The notes below the pieces were generated by a model. It was given only the letters and a program-made list of their open reading frames with translations. It did no database searches and was not told the origin of the DNA. Both the position numbers and the translations under genes were made by a program. Of a stretch of DNA of 64,000 nucleotides, positions 35,199 through 46,200 are shown piece after piece (positions within the stretch are counted from its first letter, which is position 1; every line of letters begins with the position of its first letter). This stretch comes from an uncultured Alphaproteobacteria bacterium (GTDB taxonomy: Bacteria; Pseudomonadota; Alphaproteobacteria; Paracaedibacterales; CAITNM01), in the NCBI GenBank assembly GCA_903874955.1, contig CAIQTY010000047.1, forward strand, positions 48,101 to 112,100, given 5' to 3'.

Positions 35199-36020
35199 AT
35201 GATCATCGTCAAAGTTTTATGGTCTTTGTTTATTAATCTTGATCTTATCGTTATAGCGGTCCTTATTTTTGGAGGCATTAAAAACTTGCAAGGAAAACTT
35301 GGGTCTGTCCAAAAAACTATTACAGGGTCCGCAGCAATTTTATTGTTATTCATGCTTGGTGATTTTCCATGCAGCGGGCGCGATATTCTGAGGCACTTAG
35401 AAGCTCGAATTCCGCAAATAGAAATCCCAAAAGATACCCATGGGATCGTTATAACAGGCGGCAGCTTGTGCTTATTCGAATCAGACATTAGGGGAGATGC
35501 GGTCTATCACAAAACTGCAGGTCGTTTGTTTGATGCACTTAAAGTTGCCCATGCTAATCCACAGACAGAAATTATTTTTGCTGGATCAAAACTTGAAAGC
35601 GATGAGTTTATTAAGTTAGCAACATCGCTTGGAGTTTCACAAAATCGAATTAAAGTTGTGTCTGACGAAAAACTAAACTCACTTGAAGCGGTGGCCGAAG
35701 AAGCTGTAAAACTTTCAGGCACTGCAAAAAATCAAAAATGGTTACTAATTACCTCAGCTTTCTCAATGCCAAGGACATTAAGTGTATTTCAGTCTAACAA
35801 CTGGAACTTAATTCCCTACCCTGTTGACTATCACACAATAGGCCACAAAGCTGATAAGAAAAATTCTAGCTTTTTAGAGAGATTATTAATGAGTTTTCAA
35901 GATCGCTTAGGTCTTGTTGCATGGAATATTGCATGGCGAGAAATCGCTGGCTTATGCAATCTGAAGCTTAGTGGTAAGACTAAAACTTTATTACCAAACA
36001 CTAATGCAACAAAAATATAA
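35199..36020 (+). CDS. DUF218 (YdcF/ElyC/SanA-like) membrane protein
   Basis: Two N-terminal hydrophobic segments (about residues 5-25 and 42-60) are followed by a DUF218 domain with HGIVITGGSLCLFES near residue 80 and VVSDEKLNSLEAVAEEAV near 170. ElyC and SanA of this family influence envelope integrity. The C-terminal part ends in the EamA gene, whose start lies within it. Length (273 aa) is normal. The start ATG at 35199 is the first in frame. The exact function is unknown. Confidence 0.82.
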   Translation: MIIVKVLWSLFINLDLIVIAVLIFGGIKNLQGKLGSVQKTITGSAAILLLFMLGDFPCSGRDILRHLEARIPQIEIPKDTHGIVITGGSLCLFESDIRGDAVYHKTAGRLFDALKVAHANPQTEIIFAGSKLESDEFIKLATSLGVSQNRIKVVSDEKLNSLEAVAEEAVKLSGTAKNQKWLLITSAFSMPRTLSVFQSNNWNLIPYPVDYHTIGHKADKKNSSFLERLLMSFQDRLGLVAWNIAWREIAGLCNLKLSGKTKTLLPNTNATKI

Positions 36021-36855
36021 AGGGCTTCTTTGGATACTATGTTGGTGCTTAACATTTACCTGCGGCGTAACAACAGCAAAATTTTTAAGCACTGACGTTG
36101 GTAACTTCACCTTATTTTGCATGCGCTACATTTGTGGGATGCTGTTTTTTCTGCCAGTATTTTTGCCAAAGATTGCAATGCTCAACAAACTTCAGTCCCC
36201 TATATGGCTTCATGCTATAAGGGCATTGTGTATTGGAGCTTCATCTCTTTTAACCTATCAAACCTATAGAAATCTCCCTTTGGCGATAGCCACAAGCGTT
36301 GGGTTTACGGGGCCATTACTGGCTTCATCGTTTGGTATATTGTTCTTAAAAGAAAAACCTCATCGTTCAAAAATATTAGCGCTTATTTTGGGGTATTTTG
36401 GGGTATTGTTTATTGTTCAGCCACGCTTCATACCATTAAATATTTACTATGTTTTTACAGGGCTGGGTGCTTGCATTTTGGCTGGAACCGCAAATACCCT
36501 CGCGCGCAAGCTGAGCTACAAAGATTCTGCCATTATTATCATGCTGACTTCCACTCTTATTCTAGCAAGTGTTGCATTCATAGGATTCTTCATCCAAGGG
36601 GAACAAATACCCACTCATGATTTAATGCTTTTGGTCATTGTAGGTTTATTTGGTTCCTTATCACAATTTGCCTACATCAAGGCAGTAAGTCATGCAGAGG
36701 TGAGCTTTGTCTCACCGTTTGAATATACTCGTCTTTTGCTGGCGGTACCGATTGGATTTTTTATGTTCGCAGAAGTTATAAACTTAGGACAAATATTTGG
36801 TATGCTATTAATTGTTATTGGAAGCTTATACCTTTCTCAAAAAATTTCTTCGTAG
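36004..36855 (+). CDS. EamA/DMT family transporter
   Basis: Ten hydrophobic segments in two EamA repeats make this a drug/metabolite transporter superfamily member. The segments GFTGPLLASSFGILFLKEKP and FEYTRLLLAVPIGFFMFAEV are the hallmark ends of repeats 1 and 2. The ATG at 36004 overlaps the DUF218 stop by 17 bases; a GTG at 35971 would add 11 residues. The 283-residue length is typical. The substrate cannot be read from sequence. Confidence 0.88.
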   Translation: MQQKYKGLLWILCWCLTFTCGVTTAKFLSTDVGNFTLFCMRYICGMLFFLPVFLPKIAMLNKLQSPIWLHAIRALCIGASSLLTYQTYRNLPLAIATSVGFTGPLLASSFGILFLKEKPHRSKILALILGYFGVLFIVQPRFIPLNIYYVFTGLGACILAGTANTLARKLSYKDSAIIIMLTSTLILASVAFIGFFIQGEQIPTHDLMLLVIVGLFGSLSQFAYIKAVSHAEVSFVSPFEYTRLLLAVPIGFFMFAEVINLGQIFGMLLIVIGSLYLSQKISS

Positions 36856-37037
36856 AAGCCGCACATAATAAAAAGAGGACCGGAATAACAAATCATTGTG
36901 AGTTTTATTTTTGCAAATATTGCAAAGATTAGTTTTCTGGAATGATTTTTTTTTGTAGTATGACTCCTGTGTTCAAAAATAACCTAAAAAGTTAATATAA
37001 GTTATAAGAATTTTAAGAGGACAGTGAGATAACTAAT

Positions 37038-37943
37038 ATGAGAAATATTACAGTTTTATTAGGTGGAAGCGGCAAAGAGCGCGAGGTATCCCTTAATTCT
37101 GGAAAAGCAACTATTAATGCTTTAAATGAATTGGGGGGATTTAAAGTCAGTACTATTGATTTACCAGATGATTTAAACGAACTTGTTGATCAAATTCATG
37201 AACAAAAACCTGAAGTCATATTTAACTGTATCCATGGACCAGTAGGCGAGGACGGGACTGTTCAAAAGATTTTTAATGATTTAAAAATTCCCTACACGCA
37301 TTCAGGAGCCGAGGCTTCAGCACTTGCTATGGATAAATGGAAGTCATATGAACTTTTTACAAAGAATTCTATTCTGAGTCCAAAAACTTTTAAAGTTACA
37401 ATCGAAGAAGGAGCGAAGTGTCCCCTTCCCTATCCATGCATGGTTAAGCCAATCAATGAAGGATCAAGCGTTGGTATCGATGTTGTATCATCTGATGCTA
37501 AGTGGGAAGACCTTGTAAAAAATTGGACGTTTAGTTCAGAATCTATCGTTCAAGAATACTTAAAACATCGGGAAATTCACGTTGCTGTTTTAGATGGCGT
37601 CCCGCTTGGAACTATAGAAATACGCCCTAAAGAAAATTTTTCTTTTTTTAGTTATGAAGCCAAATATGTTCCCGGTGAAGCTGATTTTATTTGTCCAGCC
37701 CCTATCAGCGATACGGAAACAGAACTCGCAAAAACCACTGCACTAAAAGCTTATCAGGCTTTGGGGTGCCGAGGCCTTACTAGGGTAGATATGATGTTTG
37801 ATGGAACTTTTTTTAGGGTATTAGAATTAAATACGCAACCAGGCTTCACAGCGACCTCTTTAGCTCCACAAATTGCAAAAAGCCAAGGAATATCATTTGC
37901 GGAGCTTGTGCGTAAAATGGTAGAAACTGCCCAATGCGATTAA
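37038..37943 (+). CDS. ddl: D-alanine--D-alanine ligase
   Basis: Ddl joins two D-alanines for the peptidoglycan pentapeptide. ATP-grasp features are present: LLGGSGKEREVSLNSG at residues 7-22, CIHGPVGEDGTVQ near 65-77, MVKPINEGSSVGI and the Mg-binding ELNTQPGFTATS near the end. Length (301 aa) is normal. A ribosome site GAGGAC lies upstream of the ATG. The end overlaps ftsQ by 10 bases, as in many dcw clusters. Confidence 0.96.
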   Translation: MRNITVLLGGSGKEREVSLNSGKATINALNELGGFKVSTIDLPDDLNELVDQIHEQKPEVIFNCIHGPVGEDGTVQKIFNDLKIPYTHSGAEASALAMDKWKSYELFTKNSILSPKTFKVTIEEGAKCPLPYPCMVKPINEGSSVGIDVVSSDAKWEDLVKNWTFSSESIVQEYLKHREIHVAVLDGVPLGTIEIRPKENFSFFSYEAKYVPGEADFICPAPISDTETELAKTTALKAYQALGCRGLTRVDMMFDGTFFRVLELNTQPGFTATSLAPQIAKSQGISFAELVRKMVETAQCD

Positions 37944-38833
37944 CTCAACTAAAGAAAAAAAGCACTAAAAAAAATCCGCTTTTAAAAGCGCAGGTTGATA
38001 CAAAGGTTTCTTCGGTACGAAAAACAACTAAAAAGAAAAACCCAAGGTCGCTTTGGGTATACATGGACTATATTCGTTTTTTTGCACTATTTTTTGTAGT
38101 GACCACTCTTGGTATTTTATGGATGCAAAACTATCCTCAGCAACTATACACAGCAGCGACAGAAAAACTCTATAATTTAGGCATTTCTCTTGGATTCAGA
38201 GTTCAAGAAATAGTTGTCCAGGGTAGGAAAAATACTCATCAAAAAGACCTGATGGATGCTATAAAAATACAGCGTGGTGATCCTATTTTTATGATCGATT
38301 TGCAGCAAACGAGATTCAGGCTTGAAAAATTGGAATGGGTCCGCCAAGCAACTGTTGTACGGCATTTACCTGATCTCATTCATATTAAAATTGAAGAACG
38401 TCACCCAATAGCTATATGGCAGCATCATAATGAATTTCATCTTGTCGACGACGATGGAACTGCTATTTTGACGAGAGATTACCGACATTACGGAATTTTA
38501 CCTTTAATTGTTGGAGAAGGCGCACCGCAGAAATCTAGAGATATTTTAAAAATTCTTAATGAATTCCCTTTGGTGCAAAAAAATCTTCAAGCTTTATCGC
38601 GTGTACGTGAGCGTAGATGGAACGTTTATCTTCTCGGTGGCGTTGTTGTGAAGCTCTCTGATCGATCACTAAAACCCGGACTTGCAACATTAGAAAAATT
38701 ATTAAAAGAACAAAGGCTATCTGTTAATAACATCCTTGAAGTTGATCTTCGAACTCCAGAGAGGTACTTTTTAAGAGTAACTCCTGAAACAATTAACACC
38801 ATAAAAAATAATAAAAAAGGGAGAAATGCCTAA
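37934..38833 (+). CDS. ftsQ: Cell division protein FtsQ
   Basis: FtsQ is a bitopic divisome protein that binds FtsB and FtsL. A basic cytoplasmic N-terminus precedes a membrane helix (about residues 45-65). A POTRA domain starts EIVVQGRKNTHQKDLMDAI and includes LPDLIHIKIEERHPIAIWQ, followed by the beta domain. Length (299 aa) is normal. The usual next genes ftsA and ftsZ are absent: an unknown exported-protein gene on the other strand follows. Confidence 0.92.
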   Translation: MRLTQLKKKSTKKNPLLKAQVDTKVSSVRKTTKKKNPRSLWVYMDYIRFFALFFVVTTLGILWMQNYPQQLYTAATEKLYNLGISLGFRVQEIVVQGRKNTHQKDLMDAIKIQRGDPIFMIDLQQTRFRLEKLEWVRQATVVRHLPDLIHIKIEERHPIAIWQHHNEFHLVDDDGTAILTRDYRHYGILPLIVGEGAPQKSRDILKILNEFPLVQKNLQALSRVRERRWNVYLLGGVVVKLSDRSLKPGLATLEKLLKEQRLSVNNILEVDLRTPERYFLRVTPETINTIKNNKKGRNA

Positions 38834-38873
38834 TTAATTATTTTCATGCTACCTAATGGCTTTCTTTATTTTG

Positions 38874-40505
38874 TTAATGCCACACAATTTTTCTAATGGT
38901 TTCAAGAGCTGTTCGCAGTAAAAAATTATATTCATTAGGATCAATGGGCACAATCGGTTGATGTTTTTTAAAAAATCTTTGAAATATCGTTAGACAGCCT
39001 GTGTCTGCAGGGATAAGTTCTTCTTGCTGAGGAACCAGGTCATCTAGCACTTCAAATATTGCCATACGTAACTTATGAAAGCGGTTTTCAAAAATTACAG
39101 GATATGATTTCACAGCTTGACCAAAAAAGAATTCATCTAAAATTAACGCCTCAAAAGATCTTTCAAACATTTCTGGATAACGTACTAAACTATAAATGAA
39201 AAAGAATTTATCCATGACTATCGCTTGTTTTAATTTGCTATCGTCAGGATCGTTATATTCGAACGTATCGAATATAAAGTTTGCCAAACACGCTTTTCTC
39301 AAAGATTGTTCTGCCAAGATGGCGTTTATTTTTTCTTCTGCTTTTGGAGAATTTGAGAGATACTTATTCAAATAATTTTCCAATGTAGATCGCTCTCTGG
39401 TTAGAGATTTATCTAATTCACTTTTTTTACCACATAACTCAATATCAACTGACAAACATAGTTGTCTCAGCGTTGGCTGCTTTAGCAACTTACTTATGCG
39501 TTCCCTAGCTCTTGGAGTTGTTTCTACATAACCATGCAAGTCGACCTCTAAAGCTCTTCTTTGAGGAGATATAAACCCTACCGTATACTTTTCCCAATTA
39601 TGAGCTGGAAGACTGTCTATGACATCATCCTTGGGATATTGAAATTTTACACTGCTTCCTGAACAACCAGAAAGCATGTACATTTGTTTGCAGTTTTCTA
39701 GCAAGGGAATGTTTTCTAAACTAACTATATCGACTAAACGACCAAAAGCTGGAGTTTTAGGGCTGTCATCTGCAGTCGTCGGGAGCACACTTAGATGTTG
39801 CCAGTGTTTTATTAGCGCTTTTTTAATTTCTAAAGCATTACTTACTAAAGTATCATTTTTATACTTTGTTTCAACATTTAAACATTTATCGTAGAGACCC
39901 TGAATTTCTTTCGTTTCGAAACCATATATTTTAAGACAGCAAAACATCTCTCCTGATTTTTTATAGAAAGCCCCCGCAAAGATAGTTTTGTTAGATAAAT
40001 TTAACCAAAGATTATGTAGAATATCGTTACCGATACTTTCTTGATATGTAATTTGAGATTGCACTTCTTCTACAGTACTAATAATGCTGCGTTGCTTTGG
40101 CGTGATGTTATCTAACTCTATTACTTGAGAAAAGTCATTTTGTCCGAGAAGCCGCACAGTAAAACCATTAGCTTCAAAATTAAATAACATTTGAGCTGTC
40201 GGGCTATTATTTTCGCTTGATTTATTAGGCCTAGGTGAAAATAGTGAAAGTAAAGGAAGACCCTGTGGGCGTTTTTTGGGGAGAGGTTTTTCTTGAATAA
40301 CTGGTTTTGGTGATTCATCATCAGAGTCTTGTTGATTAAATTGTCCGACCTTTTTTTTGATTATTGGTTTTGGTGTTTGCCCTATATCATCAATGTTTGC
40401 TGCGGAGTTCAGAAGTGGTTGAACCGCACAAAATATTGAACCTGTAGACATGATTAAAAGAATAAAAATTTTAATATAAATAATAAATCTAATATAAAAA
40501 TGCAT
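38874..40505 (-). CDS. Exported protein of unknown function with a proline/lysine-rich N-terminal region
   Basis: This 543-residue protein has a signal-like hydrophobic N-terminus (about residues 5-26, ending SIFCA). A disordered Pro/Lys/Ser-rich region (about 30-105) contains three imperfect repeats of the type PKPxIxxK. A globular part follows with MFCCLKIYGFETKEIQGLYD and a Cys-Ser rich segment LSGCSGSSVKF. The C-terminal third is helical. I know no matching family. It has no operon partner and lies between ftsQ and another exported unknown. It could be an effector or surface protein; nothing in the sequence decides. Confidence 0.7.
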   Translation of the reverse strand: MHFYIRFIIYIKIFILLIMSTGSIFCAVQPLLNSAANIDDIGQTPKPIIKKKVGQFNQQDSDDESPKPVIQEKPLPKKRPQGLPLLSLFSPRPNKSSENNSPTAQMLFNFEANGFTVRLLGQNDFSQVIELDNITPKQRSIISTVEEVQSQITYQESIGNDILHNLWLNLSNKTIFAGAFYKKSGEMFCCLKIYGFETKEIQGLYDKCLNVETKYKNDTLVSNALEIKKALIKHWQHLSVLPTTADDSPKTPAFGRLVDIVSLENIPLLENCKQMYMLSGCSGSSVKFQYPKDDVIDSLPAHNWEKYTVGFISPQRRALEVDLHGYVETTPRARERISKLLKQPTLRQLCLSVDIELCGKKSELDKSLTRERSTLENYLNKYLSNSPKAEEKINAILAEQSLRKACLANFIFDTFEYNDPDDSKLKQAIVMDKFFFIYSLVRYPEMFERSFEALILDEFFFGQAVKSYPVIFENRFHKLRMAIFEVLDDLVPQQEELIPADTGCLTIFQRFFKKHQPIVPIDPNEYNFLLRTALETIRKIVWH

Positions 40506-40633
40506 ATTAAGTCTAAAAAATTAATTAACTACCGTTTAGATTACTATAATTCAATATTTAAATACAACCATTTATTTTAATATTTCGTTTTAGTTAATTT
40601 ATTTTTGCTTTTTTCTTTTTTCTTGCTTTGTCC

Positions 40634-41872
40634 TTACTGCTTAGCAAGTTCTGTTTCAGAAATTTTTTGATAAACATATTCCCTTCGACCTGAATGGGTC
40701 GTTCTCTCCTCAAGAGGTTTGATCCCATATTTCTCACGCTTTTCTGTTAAATCAGCGTAAGTATTAAAGAGCCCACCGCAAGGTAATGCATGAATTAGAG
40801 CAGCTTCATGGTGACCCAAGCTACAAGAATGATCTACGATTGCTTTTACGTAAGCACCTTGATGTAATTTTAAAGCGTGAATAAAACCAGGCGTGCTAGC
40901 GTCTGCGGCGATATCGGCATGAGAGCAACCATCATAACCAAAGGTTGCATAAGGTGCATAAATAGCAATTGTTAATTCTTGGTGATGATTATTACAGCAG
41001 TGCTGACATTGATGGATGAACTCTTTTCCCTTGTTTAAAGATCTAATAAAATCTTCTCCAAAAAAGTGAGGTGTTTCACTTACATCAGCAATTAAGGATC
41101 GACCGCATCCCAAAACTATAGTTCCATCAAAGCGCTCATGCTGCATGAACTTTTGAATCGAGTCAGTTAAAGTGTGATTTGGATTTATTGAAGGACCAAA
41201 TAAATGAGCATCACCGTCCACGAGTGCGTGTTCTTTCAAGTATGCGCGCATCGCAATAAGCTGCGCATTGGTATAGGCATCATGCGCAAAAAATATTTTA
41301 TTCAAAAAATGTTTTATTAGTTCGCTATTACCCCCTGCTCTAACCAAACGCTCGTTATAATTTTTAATGACGGTCTGACATTGAACAACTAGGTTATCTA
41401 CTTCATTTATAAAATCTTCCACCTTATCGGCCTTATGGTTCTGAAGAATTTTAAGGATACTTTCAAACATTAAATTACTATCAAGGGTTGTTGGAATATT
41501 AACACCTGAAACTTGATATTCGCTTTTAAATTTTGTGTAAAGATCCCTTATTTTCTGAGCAAAAAAGGGTGAATTGTAGATTGAATCAGCACTCATATTT
41601 GAAGTAGGTTGAGGCTGAACAGAATGCAGATTTTTTTTTATTTGTTGTGCAACGGGGTGCTCAATAAATTTATCTGCAAATATGTCCCACCGATCGGGGA
41701 TAAAAGTTAATATTTTAAAATAGGCGGGAATACGCCGACCTAATTGATTCGCCTCAAGATCAATAGAAGCGGCTGATTCAACAGTATTCGATGAGCTTGA
41801 TGATGGGGCGCTCGCACCTAAAAACTGATTAAGAACCCATGCAAACAACATAAATAGAATAAATTTTTTCAC
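40634..41872 (-). CDS. Exported protein with a methyltransferase-like C-terminal half
   Basis: A signal peptide (about residues 1-20) precedes an Ala/Ser-rich stretch and a helical region (about 45-220). The C-terminal part starts FDGTIVLGCGRSL, which resembles the glycine-rich SAM-binding loop of class I methyltransferases. A Cys/His cluster, HQCQHCCNNHHQE, follows and would suit metal binding. Then come CSHADIAAD and HALPCGGLF, the latter resembling the 'LkPGG' strand of methyltransferases. If correct, this would be an exported methyltransferase, which is atypical. The identification is tentative; the protein is otherwise unknown. It precedes prfB on the same strand but is not obviously in its operon. 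Confidence 0.6.
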   Translation of the reverse strand: MKKFILFMLFAWVLNQFLGASAPSSSSSNTVESAASIDLEANQLGRRIPAYFKILTFIPDRWDIFADKFIEHPVAQQIKKNLHSVQPQPTSNMSADSIYNSPFFAQKIRDLYTKFKSEYQVSGVNIPTTLDSNLMFESILKILQNHKADKVEDFINEVDNLVVQCQTVIKNYNERLVRAGGNSELIKHFLNKIFFAHDAYTNAQLIAMRAYLKEHALVDGDAHLFGPSINPNHTLTDSIQKFMQHERFDGTIVLGCGRSLIADVSETPHFFGEDFIRSLNKGKEFIHQCQHCCNNHHQELTIAIYAPYATFGYDGCSHADIAADASTPGFIHALKLHQGAYVKAIVDHSCSLGHHEAALIHALPCGGLFNTYADLTEKREKYGIKPLEERTTHSGRREYVYQKISETELAKQ

Positions 41873-41977
41873 AGAAAATTCCGTTTAAAAATATTCCTTA
41901 GATTATATCTTCAATAGATGAATTATTTATTAAGAACACCAGGTTGATGAATTTAGTCAATTAATTATGATGAAAAT

Positions 41978-43079
41978 TTATTCACCAATTCGTTGGGCAA
42001 GACTTGCTTCTAAAAATGCATCAATGTCTCCATCAAGCACCCCCTGGGCGTTACCTTTTTCGGTGCCTGTTCGGTTATCTTTAACCATTTGATAAGGCTG
42101 CAGCACGTATGAACGAATCTGATGCCCCCAACCAATATCAGTTTTAGAACTTGCATTAGCACTCGCTTTTGCCTCTCGTTCTCTGAGTTCTAGTTCATAG
42201 AGTCTGGCACGAAGCATTGCATAGGCTTGAGCGCGGTTTCTGTGCTGCGATCGATCACTTTGACACTGCACGGCTATGTTAGTTGGTAAATGGGTAATAC
42301 GAATCGCACTTTCGGTTTTATTAACATGCTGACCACCCGCACCAGATGCCCTGTACGTATCGATTCTGAGGTCTTTTTCTTCAATTTGGATATTAATATT
42401 TTCATCAATTTCTGGGTACACCCATACGGAAGCAAAACTAGTATGACGCCGTGCGTTTGAATCGTAAGGAGAAATGCGCACTAATCGATGGACACCGCTT
42501 TCGGTTTTAAGCCATCCATACGCCCTAAAACCATTTACTTTTATTGTTATTGATTTAACGCCAGCTTCTTCTCCTGGATTTTCATCTAAAATTTCAAGCT
42601 TGTAGCCTTTACTATCTGCCCAGCGCGTGTACATGCGTGCAAGCATTTCAGCCCAATCCTGAGCCTCTGTACCCCCTGCTCCTGCATTGATTTCAATAAA
42701 AGCGTTATTAGAATCAGCTTCCCCTGAGAGTAAGCTTTCCAACTGAAGTTTTAGCGCTCTTGAGCATAAAAGGTCTAATTCTTTTTCGGCTTCTAGTTCT
42801 GTGTCAGTATCATTTTCAGCTTCAGCAAGCTCAACTAAAGTCACAATGTCTTCAAGGTCTTGAGTGACTGCTGTTACGCGGTTTAGTGCAGACTTTAAAT
42901 TTTCTCTTTCCCTTAATATTTTCTGTGCATTAGTTGGATCATCCCACAATGTAGGTGATTCTGACTGATCATCAAGGTCTTTTAGAGTTTTTAGAGATTT
43001 CTCCCAGTCAAAGATGCCTCCTGAGCAACGAGAGAGCCTGTTGGACTTGAGTTACCTTGTGCTGAATTTCTGCTTTCAT
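41978..43079 (-). CDS. prfB: Peptide chain release factor 2 (RF2), with programmed +1 frameshift
   Basis: RF2 ends translation at UGA and UAA. The first 23 codons (ATG at 43079, MKAEIQHKVTQVQQ) end in an in-frame TGA at 43010-43008, preceded by an SD-like AGGAGG and CTT. Slipping +1 on CTT TGA C joins the long frame that runs to 41978. The catalytic GGQ is in GAGGQHVNKT, and the codon-recognition tripeptide is SPY (commonly SPF in E. coli) in RISPYDSNARRHTSF. About 366 residues result, which is the family length. The call is firm. Confidence 0.97.
43008..43022 (-). promoter_or_regulatory. prfB programmed +1 frameshift site
   Basis: On the minus strand AGGAGG (43022-43017), CAT, CTT and the in-frame TGA followed by C reproduce the classic RF2 autoregulatory site (E. 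coli: AGGGGG TAT CTT TGA C). Low RF2 favours pausing at TGA and slippage of the CTT tRNA by one base. Confidence 0.96.
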
Positions 43080-43233
43080 AATAAAATTACCGAAATTTAT
43101 TACTTTTTTAATACCCCTTATTAAAACAGAATAGGGATTCCTGTCTTTTTAATCAACTCGTAAATAAATGCTTTTAATAAAAAATTAATATTTTTACTAC
43201 AGTATAAAATTACAATTATATATCAATAAAAAG

Positions 43234-46200
43234 ATGTTTTATTTTTTAAAAAAGTTTTTTTTAGTTTTATTATTAATAATGTTATTTCAGGATGTATCGC
43301 TATGGTCTGCTTTTCGTGACGGGGGTGACAGTGATCAACGTAAAATACATTTTGCTCAAAGGGTCTCAGTTATTAGTAGCTACACGGAAACCCTTGCTAA
43401 CTCTTTAGTAACAAATGCCTCAGAAAATTACTCCAGTGCATTATCAAATTTATTAAGTTCTGCAAATCAGGAATATAGCTCTTTGAGAAGTAAATTTGAC
43501 GCATTAATTCCTTTTGACTCTGATGCAACGGCAGAAATAGTTGAAGAGCCAGTTCCCCTAGATTTAGCAACGCAGGAACAAATTTATACAAGCCCGCCTA
43601 GATCTAATGCTTTAAAAGTCCTGATGGGAAGTAATAAAGATGTAATTCCTCTGCTTAAAAAAAGTAGAAATGGTACCCTAACATTTGATCCTATCATTGT
43701 TAAAAAATTCCCCAAAAGAAAACAATTTAGTTTAAATATTCCCTTTACGGAGGTTGGTCATTCCCAAAAGAGAGAAATCAGCTTTAATTTCAGTTCTGAA
43801 GAAGAATTAAACCAAGCTTTAGATGCCATGGAGCTTATGCACTATGCTTTTTCCCAGACATTTACAAAAGCTTCGGTGGCAATGGGTAATTTAATGACGG
43901 ATATTCTCTCAAGTACCCGACCTCAGCCTTATCATTTCATTCAAATTGATCACCTTGCGTCAGTAAGTTCATCCTTAAAACAATATTTGGATTACCATAG
44001 AAGTATGTATCAAAAATTAACTTCATCGGGAGCGCTGCCGATAGATCATTTTTTAAATCTGAGTTTTTTTCCTCCATCTCAGATTGATACTTATAGATCT
44101 GCCCTATTCGATCAATTTAAAACGATAAAAACAGCTGCTGATGAACTTATTCGTAAAAACTATATTATAGATAAATTCATTAAAAAGATTGAATCTTCTA
44201 TCTTGCTTCCAACTGAAACTGCGTTTTCTCAAGAAGAAATTGATGAAATTTTCATGGAACTAGGTTTCGCAGTTCATGCAGAACAACTCGAAGTATTGCT
44301 TTCACATGATTACTATTTCACATTGTACGAATTTAGTAAGAAGCTTAAAAATTTGCAAACACTTGTGAAAAATTTCCTAGGAGATGCTTACGCTTCATCT
44401 GAGTACAAGGAAATTTTTGAAGGCAAAGAGCAAGAGATATTAGGGGGCAATTACCCGTTAACCCCATTCCCATTTAATAAGCTCGCTGAGCTTAAAAATC
44501 AAAATATTTTGATCGAGAGTCAGGGGGTAAAAAAATTATTGAATACTCTTCAAAATATGGAGAAACCTGCAAAACCTCATTTGCCTTACCTGGATGACAA
44601 TTTTATCAGTGGGATAATTAAATCTGACGGAAACTTGAACTGTGCAAAAGCGATATTATTTTTGGTGCAAAAATTTGCTCCTGAACAGTTTAAAGAAGCT
44701 CAAAAACGTTCAATTATTGGCGAAGTAGATCCAGCACTACAGGCAGCCTTTACTGATTATTACGGCAGAAGCTTAAACGTTATAAAAACACAATTGCTTA
44801 ATCATTCAGATTATACTTTTGCACAGCAGGATTACAAAAAATTAAAAAGTTCTGAAAGACTTTTATTCATAAAAATGTATTTAGATGCAGTTATGGCTCA
44901 ACAGCCCATCACTTTGGATTTAGCCGATATAAAAAGCCAAACACTTGGTATAAGCGATGATCCTATTGAGAAATTAAGAAATATGTTAATTATCAGAGCA
45001 TGTGAATTTTTAAATTTTGATGCGCTTCAAAAGGATCTAGATATTAAACGTGTCACAGAGGTGACAAAAAAATCTGCTTATTTTTCAAATGTTCAAGTTC
45101 TAAAAGCGCTATATCGATATGAAATTTTAAATAATTCTTTAAAAACGGAAGAAGACAAGAAAAAATTTTTAGATAGTTTTCTGTCCCTTGATGATAGTCC
45201 ATACGAAGTCAAAATTTCTAAATTAGAAAGATTTTTCAACACTGCTTTACTTGCAAACGCAAAGGAAGCAGATTTGGTCAAATTAATTTTATCCTTGCCA
45301 AAAATACGCCAAGTATATAGCGATGCCTTTAATGAGTTTTTTGTAGCCGCTAAAGCATTCTCAGATCCTGAGGAAGAAATTACTGATAAACAATTGAATA
45401 TTGCAGAATCAGAAAATTATATAAATGAAATAAAAGAATACTTTCAGCAAATCAGAGAAAATTACAAGGAAGATGAAAAAATTATATTAGATAGAATTTT
45501 TGAGAAACTTCTCATGCTTCACCAAACGACTTTTAAATTCTTAAGAGTTGAAGATAATACAGCAGCGTTAGCAATCAGTGGTGAATCACCCCAGGAAGAC
45601 GGATTAGTCACTGCTGGTATTAGTAATCTTAAATTTGAACAACTTTTTTCTAGTAAGGATTACTATGGTGCACTGTACAACGCAACAAAGATACTGCATT
45701 TCATTGAACTCAATATGCCCTCTGATAATGATTTTGAAGTACTAAAAGAATTAATTTTTTCAAAGTCACGCCTTGAAGAAAAGCTTAGGCTCGATTTGGA
45801 ACAAATAATAAGTAAAGGAAAAATGCTTCGGGATAAATCTGCTGCTTTTTTTCAGCAGATTCGAGCTGCATTTAGTTTTGTTGAAGATTTTTCCAATTTT
45901 AAGCAACTTTATCACGCTCCTTCCGGAACAGAATCAATTGATATTTATGAAAACATTGAAAAACTAGCCCCATCTAACGCAGCTCAAGATACTAATACCG
46001 AAGAACGATATTACACAGAAACAGAAACAGCGTCTCTTCCAGGTCATGTGGCAGCTTTATATCAGAGAAAACAACGTGAAAGTCTGCCTCCAGAAGAGGT
46101 GCGTAAAGCTGTCAAAATGTTCACCGAACTAGAGCCAAAATATGGCAAAGCCGCGGAGCAAAGTAAAAAAAATCTCCCAGGACAACCTGCCCTGCAGATA

